From Hymenoscyphus infarciens (taxonomy: Eukaryota > Ascomycota > Leotiomycetes > Helotiales > Helotiaceae), in assembly GCA_001414345.1 (NCBI GenBank), contig LLCB01000366.1, forward strand, positions 1 through 53,158: a stretch of DNA of 53,158 nt, in the 5' to 3' direction. This document shows positions 12,463-24,971 of the stretch, one piece after another. Position numbers and translations under genes: made by a program. Under the pieces are notes generated by a model, which saw only the letters and a program-made list of their open reading frames with translations, had not been told where the DNA came from and ran no database searches. Positions within the stretch are counted from its first letter, which is position 1. Each line of letters starts with the position of its first letter.

Positions 12463-14085
12463 TTACAATCCAAACCCCAAAATCTCATTCGCCTTCCTAA
12501 ACACCGCCCTCTCCCCCGCACTCGAACCCTCAGCAACATCAAAAGCCTCCAACCCCATAGCCTGCAACCCCTTTTTCTCCGCGGCCCTTCTCAAGTCCTC
12601 AGTTTTCGGTCGTCCAACATGTTCACTCTCTCCCTTTCCACCAGGAAAATCCGGTCCCGGAGTGCCGGCCAAAAACTCGGTACGTTGACGCTCGAGATAC
12701 TCGGCGTTTCTTTCTGTCAAGGGACAGCTGGGGATATACATGACACTAGAATCACCCTTTCCGGCGTGGATTTTGTCTACGGCGTGGATGGAGTCGCAGT
12801 GCCAGACTACGTAGTCGCCGGGGTTGATTTCGGGGACGTGGATCATGGATTTGGAGAGGGAGAGGTGGGGATGTAGTTCTGAGGTGAGTTCTTGGCTATT
12901 TCCCAAGGCCGCACCTTGTATCTCTGAGTTGCTTTCTGGTGCAAATTTCCAGTTTGAGGCATCGAGGTATTTCCTACTTGGTGCTCCGGAAACATCGACT
13001 TCGAAAGGTGTGATGGCACGGAAGAAAGGACGAAGTAACGTATAGGCAGTGGTTAATTTGATCATAGGGTTGACCTGCAATGTTCCCTCTCCAGGTTTGG
13101 TATGTGACATACTTAACCAACCTTGAAACATCCGGAACATACTACAAGCTCCAGCTCCTTGGTAGAGATCTGTGACGGCGCGCAGACGACAGCTTGATTC
13201 CCAGGGATCATAGGATTCCCAGTCGCCGGCGAAGATTTTGTCGTAGACTCCTGAGATACCGTAGCCTTTCTTTTCCCAGCGTTCGACGCTTCCGGCGTCG
13301 ATGTGGGGGCCTAGGGCGAAGCCTGTGTCTCCTGGTTGGCGGATGCGAACTCGGTCTGCGTATGAGACGGGGGTTGCTATGGAGATGAGAGCGTTTGCAT
13401 CTTTTGAGTGCCAGGTATTCATGAGTAGTGCTTGGGTTCGGAGGAGATTTGGGTGAGCTCTGGCTTTAACTTGTGCTGGGGACCAGTAAAGCTCGAACAC
13501 ACAAGGGTTGTCTTTTGGAAAAGCTGAAGTGGGTTAGCGAATGAAGTTCAATTGTTTGTTTGAAGAGGCAAGTCATTCAATGAGCGAAAAATGAAATAGT
13601 GTATCAACAACAATGACGAAACTCATACCTTTTGTCGAAGGATTGACCTTTACATATGCTTCAGTCTCGTCCTTGTAAGTTCTCGCTTCCCTCGACGGGA
13701 CAACATTTCTAACAACACCAACACCTCTTTTCTTCAACTCCGCCTGAAACTCGGCAGGATTCGAATCCAGTTCCGAGTATTCGATGCTAGGCACAACTGA
13801 AGGACCACGACTCGAAATGTATTTGACTTCCTCATCGATTGCTTTTAGAAGTCTTCCCCAGCTTGCTGTCAAAGCTTCTTCATGGCCAGCCGAAAGCTCC
13901 TTTTTGACTTGCGCAAATCGATCGGGAAGAGGTACTGGAGCAGCACCGGAGAGTGAAACAAAGACTGAAGAGATGTCCCCCTCTTTTCTGGGTTGTGAGG
14001 CCATCCTCATGATGTTTTGACGGCGAACTATTTGGTGGAGACCGGGGATATTTGAAGTTAAACGAGTTCGACAGACTGATTGCAT
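12463..14085 (-). CDS. DUF1479 family protein (YbiU-like, predicted Fe(II)/2-oxoglutarate oxygenase fold)
   Basis: Exons 13629-14085 and 12463-13523 (intron 13524-13628, GTATGA donor, TTCAG acceptor, phase 1) give 505 aa. The family is conserved in bacteria and fungi as DUF1479; its substrate is unknown. Visible support: the family-typical N-terminal half (GVGVVRNVV), a GPHIDAGSVERW segment whose His226-x-Asp228 is a candidate metal-binding pair, and a later VVWHCDSIHAVD stretch supplying a candidate distal histidine. The first ~25 residues are basic and hydroxyl-rich (MQSVCRTRLTSN), so a mitochondrial targeting peptide is possible; alternatively translation starts at the internal MRMASQ. It is next to, and divergent from, the regulator at 14760. 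Enzymatic activity is inferred from the fold only. Confidence 0.85.
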
Positions 14086-14759
14086 TGAGAAGCTTTTTAT
14101 TTGATTGAGAGAATGTAGGAATGGAACAAAAGTTGGAATGCGGAGAAGACGGACAGAAAACAGAGAGAAGATGCGGGGAGAATATGGGTTATATACAATG
14201 GCGGGTTGCCATCGGGTCGGGTTTGGAAGCGGAGAGGCGGCAGAGACCTAAAAGGGAAATTATTGTATCTCCACCAGCTCGGTACATTGGCGATACACCT
14301 GGGTGTGGTTGTAGAGACCGAATCATCTTATTAAGGAGGAAAAATGATAGAATGCCAGAAATTATAGGAAGTTGAAGAGTCCAAGGGAGAAGGAGAGGGG
14401 AATGTGAGCAGGTCAAATATAGTATGGGAGGAAGTCATTTCTTCTAGTTTGTAAGATAGGTCATAATGTGAGGGACTTACGAATGCCAATCCTCGTCGAG
14501 CAATAGTACCACCCCTCCTAAGGTCCCAGGTTGTTTGGTGGGGTTGTGGTGGTTGTGGTATAGTGCAATTGCGTAGAGAAGAGTCGGATTGCCAAAAAGG
14601 GGTGACCCGCGGGTGTGCATCTATCAAAGAAGATGGAGCGACACCGGCGGAACCTCAAATACAGCTAGCTCTGAGTGCAGTTAGTAAAACAGTTTCCAAG
14701 GTTGTCATACCCATGACAATCTTTCACATTTCTGGTGATTTCAATTGAAATAGAACAGG
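14086..14759. other. Divergent promoter region (DUF1479 gene / Zn-cluster regulator)
   Basis: 674 bp between two divergently transcribed genes, so it should contain both promoters. Short overlapping frames on both strands have no domain. I see no repeat or recognised operator. Confidence 0.5.
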
Positions 14760-16771
14760 ATGGAGGTCAAATTTGTCGAACATGGCCAGAACTCGCCCAA
14801 ACGGAAACGGTTTAATAAGGCCTGTGAACTTTGCAGGCGAAGAAAGGCAAGACTGGGAGCTTTTCTCTACTCTGCTCCCTCCGCTCTACTACTGTTACCC
14901 TGCCCGGAGTATGGCCATTGCTAACTGTTGCGCCATAGAAACGATGTATGCATACGGACGACGACTCTCTCTCCTCTGAATCGACTCCTCAACTTGGAAG
15001 TAATACTTCCACAGACCTGAACCCGCCTGTCAATGATTACTCGCCACATCTCGCACATCCCCAACCTGCGCGGGAAGCCCAATCAACCGCTTTTCCGCCG
15101 AGGGCTTTATCGCAAGCTTCGCATACAGGAGGGGATGGAGATATCAATGGAGGCTCCCCAGCTCGAGCTGCACCACCGGATTGGAATGCCCAAACAGCGG
15201 AACGCCCACCGGGTGGTGCTCCGAATCCACCACAGCCTGAGAGGGTTCCTACGCGGTTTGTAGGAGATCTCAACCCCGAAGCTATATTCCTCGATCGCGC
15301 TTCGGAAGGGCCACCAACCACTCGTCATGATATCGGTATTTGGTTAGAGCAACGGAATGGCGATGCGGCTGGTGGCAAAGAGACAAGCTCTCTAAATACA
15401 GGCGGTCGGGCTGGGCGTCCAGATGCAAGTGCTTACAGCCTCAAGGAGCCTTATTCTATTATCCTAGCGCCAGCCGATGAAGCAGCTCTGATCGACATCT
15501 ACTTTCTCCGTGTGAACATTGTCCTGCCAATACTCGTCGAGGCAGACTTTCGTGAAGAGCTACATCATTCACGCGTACCGAAACCACTTGTCCATGCAGT
15601 TCTTTTAACTGCTGCAAAGGACACTCGTGCAAAACCTCATGTAAGGGTCCTCAATCCATCCCGCATACTGTGTATCCGGGATTATTCCAAGATGTTGTAT
15701 AGTTCCATTGTCGGGGATTTGAGAGGCAACCCTCGATATGACAAATTAAGTTTGATTCGTATTCTCACCTTGATATCTCTCCACAGCGAGGGACCGGATG
15801 GTGCTGAGGACGCTTCTATGCATCTCGCACAAGCGATTCATCATTCTCATACCATTGGACTTCAAATTGCCCGAGGACCTGCTTCCAGCAGTGATGTTTC
15901 CCGGGCAAAGCTGTTCTGGTGCATTTGGACGTTGGACAAACTCAATGCTTCTACAAATGGCAGGCCTGTGATGATGTTCGACCAGGACATCAGCGTCCCA
16001 GATTTTACATCAGACGCCGGAATTGACGCTGATAAACCATTCAAGATCTGGCTTAGAGTAGCAAGATTGTTGAATGAGGTTATTGCACTTTACCGTCCAT
16101 TTGCACCGGCATATTCGACTGGATGGGAACATGCGTTTCCGGGGTTCGAAGATATTGTCAGTGAATTTGAGGCTTGGTCAATGGATTCTACTACACTACT
16201 CACCCTGCATTTATTTTACCTCGCAGTCGCGATGGTATCTTCAAGATCTAGACTAAATCACCAGTCAACTCCTCAGACGGCTTCGTCACTCAGGCAAAGT
16301 CACTCTGCGTCGCAGGTTACGACCCTCGTATGTGGGACCAAGAATCCAGATGTCTTGCCTTTACCAGTGGTTCCTTATGGTATCTCACTCGCGCTCTCCG
16401 TGGCATATAAAAAAGTTCGCAACAGCCGGGTAAAACACATATCTGCACAAGGAAAAACCGAATTCGAGACATGCCAAAGAACTCTCGAGGATTTTCGAGA
16501 AAATTGGTGGTCCGCTGATTTAATGGCTACCCTTTCTCGCACCGTTCTATTATCAATGGATCCTCAGCAGCCAGGTTCTTCCTCAAGGAGACTTCCGACG
16601 AACATTGATGTACAGGATCATTCTTCTGTTAGGCTTCCTGATGATCCACTCGATAATATTGACCAAATATTTGGGAGTTATTTGGATCCTAATTTCCCTC
16701 TTAATTATGAGGATCTTTTCAAGATTGACAATATGGAACAGTTTGGTATAGACCCCGGACCAATCATTTGA
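14760..16771 (+). CDS. Fungal-specific transcription factor with half zinc cluster
   Basis: Exon 14760-14846 (29 codons) joins 14939-16771 to give 639 aa. The N-terminus is basic (KRKRFNKACELCRRRK) and continues across the intron as KRC, forming Cys22-x2-Cys25-x6-Cys32, the first half of a Zn2Cys6 cluster. The next residues are MHTDDDSLSSES, so the second cysteine trio is absent. A long Pro/Ser-rich linker follows, then RFVGDLNPEAIF and a fungal_trans-type middle region (about residues 190-450; LFWCIWTLDKLNAS, NGRPVMMFDQDI). The intron must use a GC donor (AAAG/GCAAGA) with branch GCTAAC and acceptor CATAG. It is convergent with the sugar transporter and may regulate it (inference). Splicing in the finger is the main uncertainty. 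Confidence 0.82.
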
Positions 16772-17505
16772 ACTACACGCCTTCTGGATAGCCCAATGGT
16801 GCTTGTAACTATTTGTGGCGAACGGGAAAAATAATTCTCTCGAAGACTCGCTGACAATATTGTGCGAGTCCGTCTCGAACAACCAAAATTTGAATTTCGG
16901 CACTTCTCAAACGCTTCGCACAAGTGTCCGAGTCAATTCAGTATTTGGACTTTGTCATTCTTCCAAATCGTTTGTACAATAGGAAGCCGATAACCAATGA
17001 CCGGCACGTCCACCTAGCAAACAAGGGATGTCCTAACTTACAACAGGTCGTTCTCATAACTTTGGGCTTACCATTATTGCACCGAGCCTCGACGGTACAC
17101 GACAAGCTTTTGGACTGTCTTTATTCTCGACGTTTCGGCTAATTATCTCAGTTCTCTCTCATCATCTGGAACAACTATTTCAATGAACCCTGGTTAGAAT
17201 AATCCAATCCATGGAGCAAGGACGACGGAAGGATGTCTTGATTCCTTTACTACACGTAGATAAGATTGTCTCACAGCGAGGCATTTTCTCCAGTCTTGGA
17301 TTTACTATCTTCCGAGGGATCCTCGCCTGAGCTGCGTATGCATTTTGACGAGTAGTAAGAGGGTAATCGAGGACGTTTTCAAAAACTGAGCAAGGCCAAC
17401 CAAAACATTCGAGAGAAATTTATACCTCAAAAGCAGAAGAACAAGTATTGTTGAAGGTCATTTATGTCATTAAGCTATACAAGAGAGTCCACCGACATTC
17501 CGTTC
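16772..17505. other. Convergent 3' intergenic region
   Basis: Separates the 3' ends of the regulator (+) and the transporter (-). It contains the fold-back sequence listed at 16845. Other short frames lack domains. Confidence 0.5.
16845..16881. repeat. Small fold-back repeat, copy 1
   Basis: GACTCGC (16845-16851) pairs with GCGAGTC (16864-16870) around an AT-rich loop containing CAATATTG. The segment ATATTGTGCGAGT followed by CTCGAA recurs inside an intron of the adjacent transporter gene (18676-18697), so this is a dispersed short repeat rather than a chance hairpin. Confidence 0.6.
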
Positions 17506-19545
17506 TCAGGCGTCATCAATATGAACGACTTGTCCACTCTCATCAATCTCTACTTTCGTCTTCTTCGTACTTTCCTTGCGTGGATTATCGGCATCAAAAA
17601 TAGTGCTCATCTCTTCCAACGTCTTTCCAGCGGTTTCCACGAAGAAGAAGTATACGAGCGCCATTTCGACGCATAGCCAGCCGATGTATACGATATACAA
17701 TTTCCATCCGATCTTTGCGATACCGACGGAAATACCGTAGGTATTGACGACCACTGGGAAGAAGGTTAGCAGACGGAACACTAGGGGATGAAGCTTTTGT
17801 ACTTACTCGCCACATTGAGGAAAAGGAAATTCAACCCAGAACCCTTCGCACGAGTGCGGTTTTCCAAACATTCAACAGCGTAAAGTGTTTGCAAAGGGGT
17901 AAAACCCCAAGAAAAGATAATTCCAAAGAGGAAGATGGAAACAATGACACCGTACGACAACGACGCCTTCTTCTCCGCCGAAGCCGTGAATGCAGTGAGC
18001 ATAATATACGAAGCCAATGCTCCCGTCAAACCAGCCAACATCATGAATCTTCTCCCCAACTTATCGAGGAGTGTCGCACCATATATGGCGCCGATCATGG
18101 AGAAAATGGGGTTGATGGCGTTGATGAGGAGTTGCTTGTTTTTGTCTGTGATGCCGGCGTTTTCGATCATTTCGGGCATGAAGTAGGAGACGACGTTGTT
18201 TCCGGACCATTGGCCGAAGAAGGCCATTGCTATGACCATGTATAGACGATATCGAGCTCCGCGGGTGTTGGCTAGCTCGCGGAAATCCCACCATGGGTTG
18301 TCGTTTCGGGTTTGGTTCATTTGGTCGACGATTTCGTGGTATTCCTATCCAGAGTCAGTCGTGCAAAATGAAGAGATGAGCAAGGAATGTACTCACAAGT
18401 TGGACGATTGGGGATTGATCATCACCGTCGCCATGGTATTTTGCGAAGATCGCTAGGGCTTCTTCGCGCCGGTCTTTGGCAATCAGCCATCTTGGGGACT
18501 CGGGGAAGAATAAGATCAATACCATGACGATTGAGGGCATTCCGCATTGCACGATGGTTGGGATTCTCCAAGCCCACGAAGATGTGAGGTTTCTAGGTCA
18601 GAGTTAGCCATCTCGTTTAGTGAAAAGGTTATTCGAGAATCACTGATTATTCCAAAGCACTTCGCACAATATGAGATATTGTGCGAGTTGGCTCGAATAA
18701 TCAAAGAGTACCGATATATACTTACTTGTTCGATCCATAAGTCGTCCAACCTGCAAGGATGTTTCCTAGCCACCAAAAGTTGTTGTACATACCAGCCATG
18801 GTACCACGATATGCTGGATGCGCCAATTCGACGGTGTAAGCTGGGCCTGCTGCGGATGCCAGAGCAGCTCCAAACCCAAGTACGAATCGACCCCCCATGA
18901 ATTGTTCTCTGGCATTGGCTGTCGCTTGTACTGCGGTTCCGACCAAGACAATAAAACATCCTACGAAAATGCAAATTCGTCGTCCGTAGCCGTCTGCTAG
19001 GAATCCGCAGAATGGGAAAGCGGCGATTTGTCCCAGGTTGTAGATGATGAAGACGAGACCGGTTGAGGAACCTGCACCGCTGAGACCCATGGTTTCTTGA
19101 TAGGGAGTCATGGCGTTGATTGCTCCCATGAGGGAAGAATCTAAGGGGTGTTAGAAATGTTTTGCAAGAATCGTGACCATTGATCGAGAAGGGTTAGGAC
19201 AATTCAGGAATTCGAGTCTTGAATTCTCCTGAACCTTCTCGAACAATGATTTTAATTGTCCCAGACTATTTGGAACAATTCTTGATATAGTTGGTGATGG
19301 AGAGCGATCGGGCGTCATATCTCGGGGAACTGTTACTTACCAAACCCATTGAGAGTCGAGACCAAATATCCAACCGACATAATGGCATAAAGCTTCAACA
19401 TGTTCTTCGACAACAATGATGGCTTTTGCGCTGCCATCGCCGCCGCGAGCGCGACAGAGGCTGCCTGTACTTGAACGACATCGCCAGAAACGTATTTCTC
19501 GTCCTCCTCATGATGCTCGACCTCGCCGGCCTTTGTGTTGGACAT
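17506..19545 (-). CDS. MFS sugar transporter (sugar porter family, lactose-permease-like)
   Basis: Plasma-membrane sugar/H+ symporter candidate of 533 aa. Exons 19341-19545, 18726-19140, 18397-18592, 17807-18344 and 17506-17753 join in phase. Hallmarks in order: a hydrophilic N-terminus, TLNGFDSSLMGAINAM (TM1, Asp69), LADGYGRRICIF (loop 2-3 signature), PESPRWLIAKDRREEA after TM6, LLDKLGRRFMML (loop 8-9) and ETAGKTLEEM after TM12. About 12 hydrophobic segments are seen. The TTYGSNKNLTSSWAWRIPT region and overall layout resemble fungal lactose/hexose permeases, but the sugar cannot be assigned. The start at 19545 follows typical N-terminal length. Introns 18593-18725 and 19141-19340 contain fold-back sequences. 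Confidence 0.93.
18629..18700. repeat. Fold-back repeat inside transporter intron (copy 2)
   Basis: Outer arms TTATTCGAG (18629-18637) and CTCGAATAA (18692-18700) are perfect 9-bp complements. Inner arms GCACAATAT (18664-18672) and ATATTGTGC (18676-18684) are perfect 9-bp complements with a 3-nt loop. The inner and right arms match the fold-back at 16857-16881. It occupies over half of the 133-bp intron. Confidence 0.75.
19179..19261. repeat. Fold-back repeat inside transporter intron 1
   Basis: ATTGATCGAGAAGGGTT (19179-19195) pairs with AACCTTCTCGAACAAT (19232-19247) apart from one mismatch and one bulge. GGACAATT (19197-19204) pairs with AATTGTCC (19254-19261), and CAGGAATTC with GAATTCTCCTG. 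The nested and crossing complementarities make up most of the 200-bp intron 19141-19340. Confidence 0.65.
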
Positions 19546-21659
19546 GCTGATGAATTTTAGAACGGATCAGAACAATTCGAAAGGCTTGCGCTACCCCTTG
19601 TATCGTGGGAACTTGCCAACCCTTTATACTTGTACTTGTATCGACTTTGGTTCTATAGGTTATGGCCAAGACTTTACCCAACCTCTCGGTACCCACTCCG
19701 AAGTTTATTTCGTTTATTTGATGGGCGCGGACGAAAGACCGCTTTCTCACCCCATCTTCCCCATCATCCCATCTCTCTCACCCACATACGTTCACGCGTC
19801 TTGGGGAGAGTGGTGTTACTTGTAAGTAGCTCTGTCTCCACATCCACGCGAATGGGAGACTAGCGGGGGAGCTTGCATACCGGGTTTATCGCAGTCAAAT
19901 GAGAAGTTGACTTCACCGGCTTCATTTCTTCTTTGGGCTTGGAGAAGATCTGAATTTGTGCAGAAGAAGAAGACCTGACTCGAAATGATCCCATTTGCGT
20001 CGAGTTTTGAGTCGATAAACTTGACAATTTGGCTGGGAATCTGGGTGGGGACCCCGTATTAGGAGCCCCTCGGTACGACCCATTGAAAAGAGACGCCGAC
20101 TTTGGAGGCTTGTGACGCCCTCTGGCCCCTATCCTGGTTGTTTTCCTCGTATGGGACCAAGCTGACATGGCATGGCTCGTAAAATGGTCAGTTTCCTTTC
20201 TGCTCTGTTTTCTCTGTTACTTTGGTTGCAATTCGAGATTGAGAAAGTGGCTACAATGAAGCTTTTTCGCCACAAGAAATGCTGAGCGCCACCAGATCTT
20301 GGGAGGTGGTTTTTTGATCCTTCCAAATTCCCGGGCGGCTTTTCCCGAGGGGTTTTTTGGTGGTGGTTGCTTCCCCGACATCCCCATGCCCAGATGGTTT
20401 GCGGGGGAGATTGCGGGGCAGATTGCGAGTCAGGTTAGGTTTGGGGCATCTTATGCCGGTAAAGCTAATCTTCTTAAGAACTGTTTTTGTGGGATGGTGA
20501 AGGAGGTTGTGGGGGGACCAATCGGTTCTGTTTGCGCCAGCGAGGTTGTGAGGCAGAGATACACACCTCTTGTTTGTGCTCGAGAATTGTGCTCGAGACT
20601 GACGAGAATGGGATCGAGACCCTGCTAATATGACTTCTAAAACGAAAACACGTCGGTAACCTCTCAATAAGGTACGAATTCGAGACATTGTCCATCCACT
20701 TCCCCCCTTCAGAAAGCGTCTGTCTTCGTTTGCATTTCAAGGATATCAAAGAACTTTACTTGAAAAGTTACTTCGTAGCTCGTCAAGACTCAAGATGAAG
20801 AAACAAGCCTTTTCAATAAACCACCAAAGCCACCACAGGCATAGGTAGCTATCGGGGATACAAGGGGGAGCCAAAACATCGGCTATCGACTTCGTCATCT
20901 CTTAGTTCACAATCTCCACGATTATTCGGTATGAGATGACAAGGAACACCGCTCGCATTCCTCTTGCCATGGCGTCGGGATTTCTTCATTGTTACCGAGA
21001 CTTTGGTTATCATCAAAGCCATGCTTGCCGTTGCAGATGGGTTTCGTTTTCCGGAGAGTTAGTTTAGATGCTGCGGTATCAAAGTGGGGGCTTTCACTTG
21101 AAGCTTTCCTTTACAAAGTTCTTGGCAAGACGTTCTAGGCTTTTGTTGATTTGTTGTTGGCAATTCAAACTTCAGTTTGACAGATAGGACGATATCAATT
21201 CTTTCCTGTAAAAGATGGTCGTTGGCAAGGAGAGTCAGTTGCTTGACAATACTTTTCTTGTCCTTGATTTACGTTGGCCTTATACCTCTGGTGCTACAGA
21301 GACTGCATCACACTTTGAAGGGCTATGCGAAAGGGGTAGGAGAGCAAACCCAATTCTCACAGTTCTTCTACCCTCGAAGGCCAAATATTTAGTTCTCATA
21401 CTTTATCTCAGTTGCAAGCTAGTAATTAGTTTGCCAAGATTCAAGAAATACGAGAGTGATTATTGAGAAGCAAGATTCTGCTGATTTTAAGTAAGACACC
21501 CTTCGCTCTGCAACCTCAAAGTTCTCGCTCACAACTCCAACCCGTCAAACCCCGTTGTGTCACCCTCCCTTAAACTTCACAGTATCCCAGCTAAATTTTC
21601 CCAGCTGTCGGCCTACCCTCACATCAGCACATCAACTTCTGAACACAAAAAAAGGCAAC
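19546..21659. other. 2.1-kb intergenic region
   Basis: Contains the transporter promoter (19,546-20,200) and the xylanase 3' flank. Open frames at 19860-20168, 20251-20749 and 21177-21466 overlap on both strands, with Ser/Arg-rich, domain-free translations. No RNA gene or transposon ends are seen. Confidence 0.5.
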
Positions 21660-23241
<1,582 letters not shown>

Positions 23242-23586
23242 TCATCCAGTGACATCCTTCTCCCCCCCGCCGCAGCACCCCCCACAACAATGTCTCCAAC
23301 TCCCCGTAAAAGGAAAACAGCAAAAGTACATCGTACACCAACAAAGCAAGCCACAAAAACTCTCTCTCTCTCTCTCTTCTTCGAGCTCCTCATCATGATG
23401 CTTCATCAACCGTTGCAGCTTTAATCCCTCACAGTAGTCGCACTCACGGTTTACGGGCTTGACCGTGGATGTGAAGTTGGGACATTGGCTCTGCCTGCCG
23501 CCTTCCCAGTAGGGGTGACAGGTGTCGAAAGGGTTAGGGGGTGAGGTGTGGGAGCACTTGTAGCGTTCGGTGATGATGTGACACAT
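23242..23586 (-). CDS. Small Cys-rich protein of the MC-x8-C-x-H family (member A)
   Basis: A single-exon, 114-aa protein of unknown function. It starts Met-Cys and has Cys2, Cys11-x-His13, then C-x11-C-x13-C-x2-C (CHPYWEGGRQSQCPNF and ECDYC), seven candidate zinc ligands in about 50 residues. A charged Glu/Arg stretch follows, encoded over a GA-rich microsatellite, and then a Cys-rich tail (CGLLCWCTMYFCC, CCGGCCGGG) that could be palmitoylated. No signal peptide. It shares the start and spacing with four other genes in this window and is closest to member B, its divergent neighbour 569 bp away. Zinc binding is inference from ligand spacing. The repeated motif argues that it is a real gene despite its size. 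Confidence 0.75.
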   Translation of the reverse strand: MCHIITERYKCSHTSPPNPFDTCHPYWEGGRQSQCPNFTSTVKPVNRECDYCEGLKLQRLMKHHDEELEEERERESFCGLLCWCTMYFCCFPFTGSWRHCCGGCCGGGEKDVTG

Positions 23587-24155
23587 GTTGATTCTTAAGT
23601 TGGTGGAAAGTTAGTGGTTGTGGATATGGTTGTGTGGTGTAAGGTAATCGAAGAGTGGACTGTAGGGGATGTGTACCTTCATATCTAGAGCATTCTTTGG
23701 TATTGTTTATTTTGTATGAACATTTCTCGTGTCTTGAATCAATGATGGACAAAGAGGACGTTCGATGCCGGGACGTGAACCAGAGCTTGGATCACAAAGG
23801 AGAGGGACAAGGGAATTGTGAGTCTCTTTGTGGAACGATGGATGGTCTCTGATCACTAGTCGCATTGTTCCAGGTCGACTCTGTAAAGACAATGGCTCAA
23901 TCTGACACGAAACCAGGAAAACAAAACAGCAATGATTCTCAGCTGCACGAACCTAGTTGTAACAGAATCTCTTTCGCTAATAAATCGAGGTATTGCGAAC
24001 TCACGGAGGCCCCTCCATAGTAAACAAAGCCGAAAACACTTTTCTATATACTTCTTTTGATCTCTCCTCCTTGTTCATTTCTCGACATTTTCAACTCCAT
24101 ACAACTCGAACTCGAATTCGAACTCGTACTCTAAATTCCCAATTTATACATCACA
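23587..24155. promoter_or_regulatory. Shared intergenic region of divergent paralogs A and B
   Basis: 569 bp between the start codons of two related, oppositely transcribed small Cys proteins. It must contain both promoters and may be bidirectional. No specific motif is recognised; no supported coding sequence. Confidence 0.45.
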
Positions 24156-24743
24156 ATGTGCACCTCCGAGTCCACCCGCCACGCCTGCAAGCACACCAAA
24201 ACAAACCCCTCCTCAATCCAGCCCTGCTCCCCCTTTCTCCATGGCCGCGAAACCAACTGTCCAAACTACTCACCAAATATCGTGGAATCCTGGCTCGACT
24301 GCCACTGGTGCGCCGAAATCGACCCCTCCCTCCGCGGCCGTCTAAAACGCGCACGCGCCAAGAAGAGACTAGATTTAGGACTCCAGCCCGAACAGGTCGA
24401 GGAAGATTGGCAGCGGGATATACTTTGGCCGCCTGTTTCTCCTAGTAAATTGAAATTCGGAATGGGTAAGAAGACTAAGGGATTGTTTGTGAGGGAGTTG
24501 CCGGAACATCGATTTAGCGAGGTTGTGGAGGCGGAGCCGAGGAGGGTGGTGGGTATGATTGTTCAGGGGCAGAGTGGGGAACAAAAGGTTACTCATGTTG
24601 GTGGGATTGGAAGGAAGCTCTTTTCTTGTTGTCCGCCTTTGGCTGCTTGGTGCTGTTGTTACGAGGAGTGTTGTGGCGAGGAGGCCGCAGCGAACCGGGA
24701 GAGATGTGGATGGGCTTGTGGGAAATGTTGTTGTCGGAAGTAG
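24156..24743 (+). CDS. Small Cys-rich protein of the MC-x8-C-x-H family (member B)
   Basis: A single-exon, 195-aa protein, the longest member. The N-terminal module is Met-Cys2-x8-Cys11-x-His13-x10-C-x10-C-x13-C-x2-C (SPFLHGRETNCPNY and DCHWCAE). A basic helix-like stretch (RLKRARAKKRLD) and a middle region without known domains follow. The last 45 residues are extremely Cys-rich (FSCCPP, WCCCYEECCGEE, CGWACGKCCCRK). The N-module and Cys tail are both shared with member A on the other strand. No signal peptide is seen, so disulfide secretion is less likely than metal binding or lipidation. The function is unknown; possibilities are zinc or copper handling, or a membrane-tethered adaptor. Confidence 0.8.
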   Translation: MCTSESTRHACKHTKTNPSSIQPCSPFLHGRETNCPNYSPNIVESWLDCHWCAEIDPSLRGRLKRARAKKRLDLGLQPEQVEEDWQRDILWPPVSPSKLKFGMGKKTKGLFVRELPEHRFSEVVEAEPRRVVGMIVQGQSGEQKVTHVGGIGRKLFSCCPPLAAWCCCYEECCGEEAAANRERCGWACGKCCCRK

Positions 24744-24971
24744 CAAGTTCACGTGTTGCCACTTGCAGTAAGTCTTGTATGTGAGGGCTGAATCGTTGGA
24801 TGTTTCCCGCTGATAGTCAACAGGGCAATTGAAAACTTGGAGTCCATTAGTATCAAGACAGAAATCGTTTTCGTGCCCTCGCATGTCTGTGATGTTTATA
24901 TTTTCGACATACTCGTACACAACATTCGTTTGGCGGGCGCCTGGAGCATATTCAACGGGAAAAATTCTCAT

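Noticed and set aside
13750..13775. tRNA T-arm-like GATTCGAATCC
   Set aside because: It lies in the coding exon of the DUF1479 gene, with no cloverleaf arms around it.
20251..20688. 145-codon minus-strand gene
   Set aside because: Arg/Ser/Pro-rich translation without domain, overlapped by an equally long plus-strand frame. No supporting signals.
24375..24971. 198-codon minus-strand open frame
   Set aside because: Overlaps member B antisense and is low-complexity. The plus-strand frame carries the shared Cys pattern.
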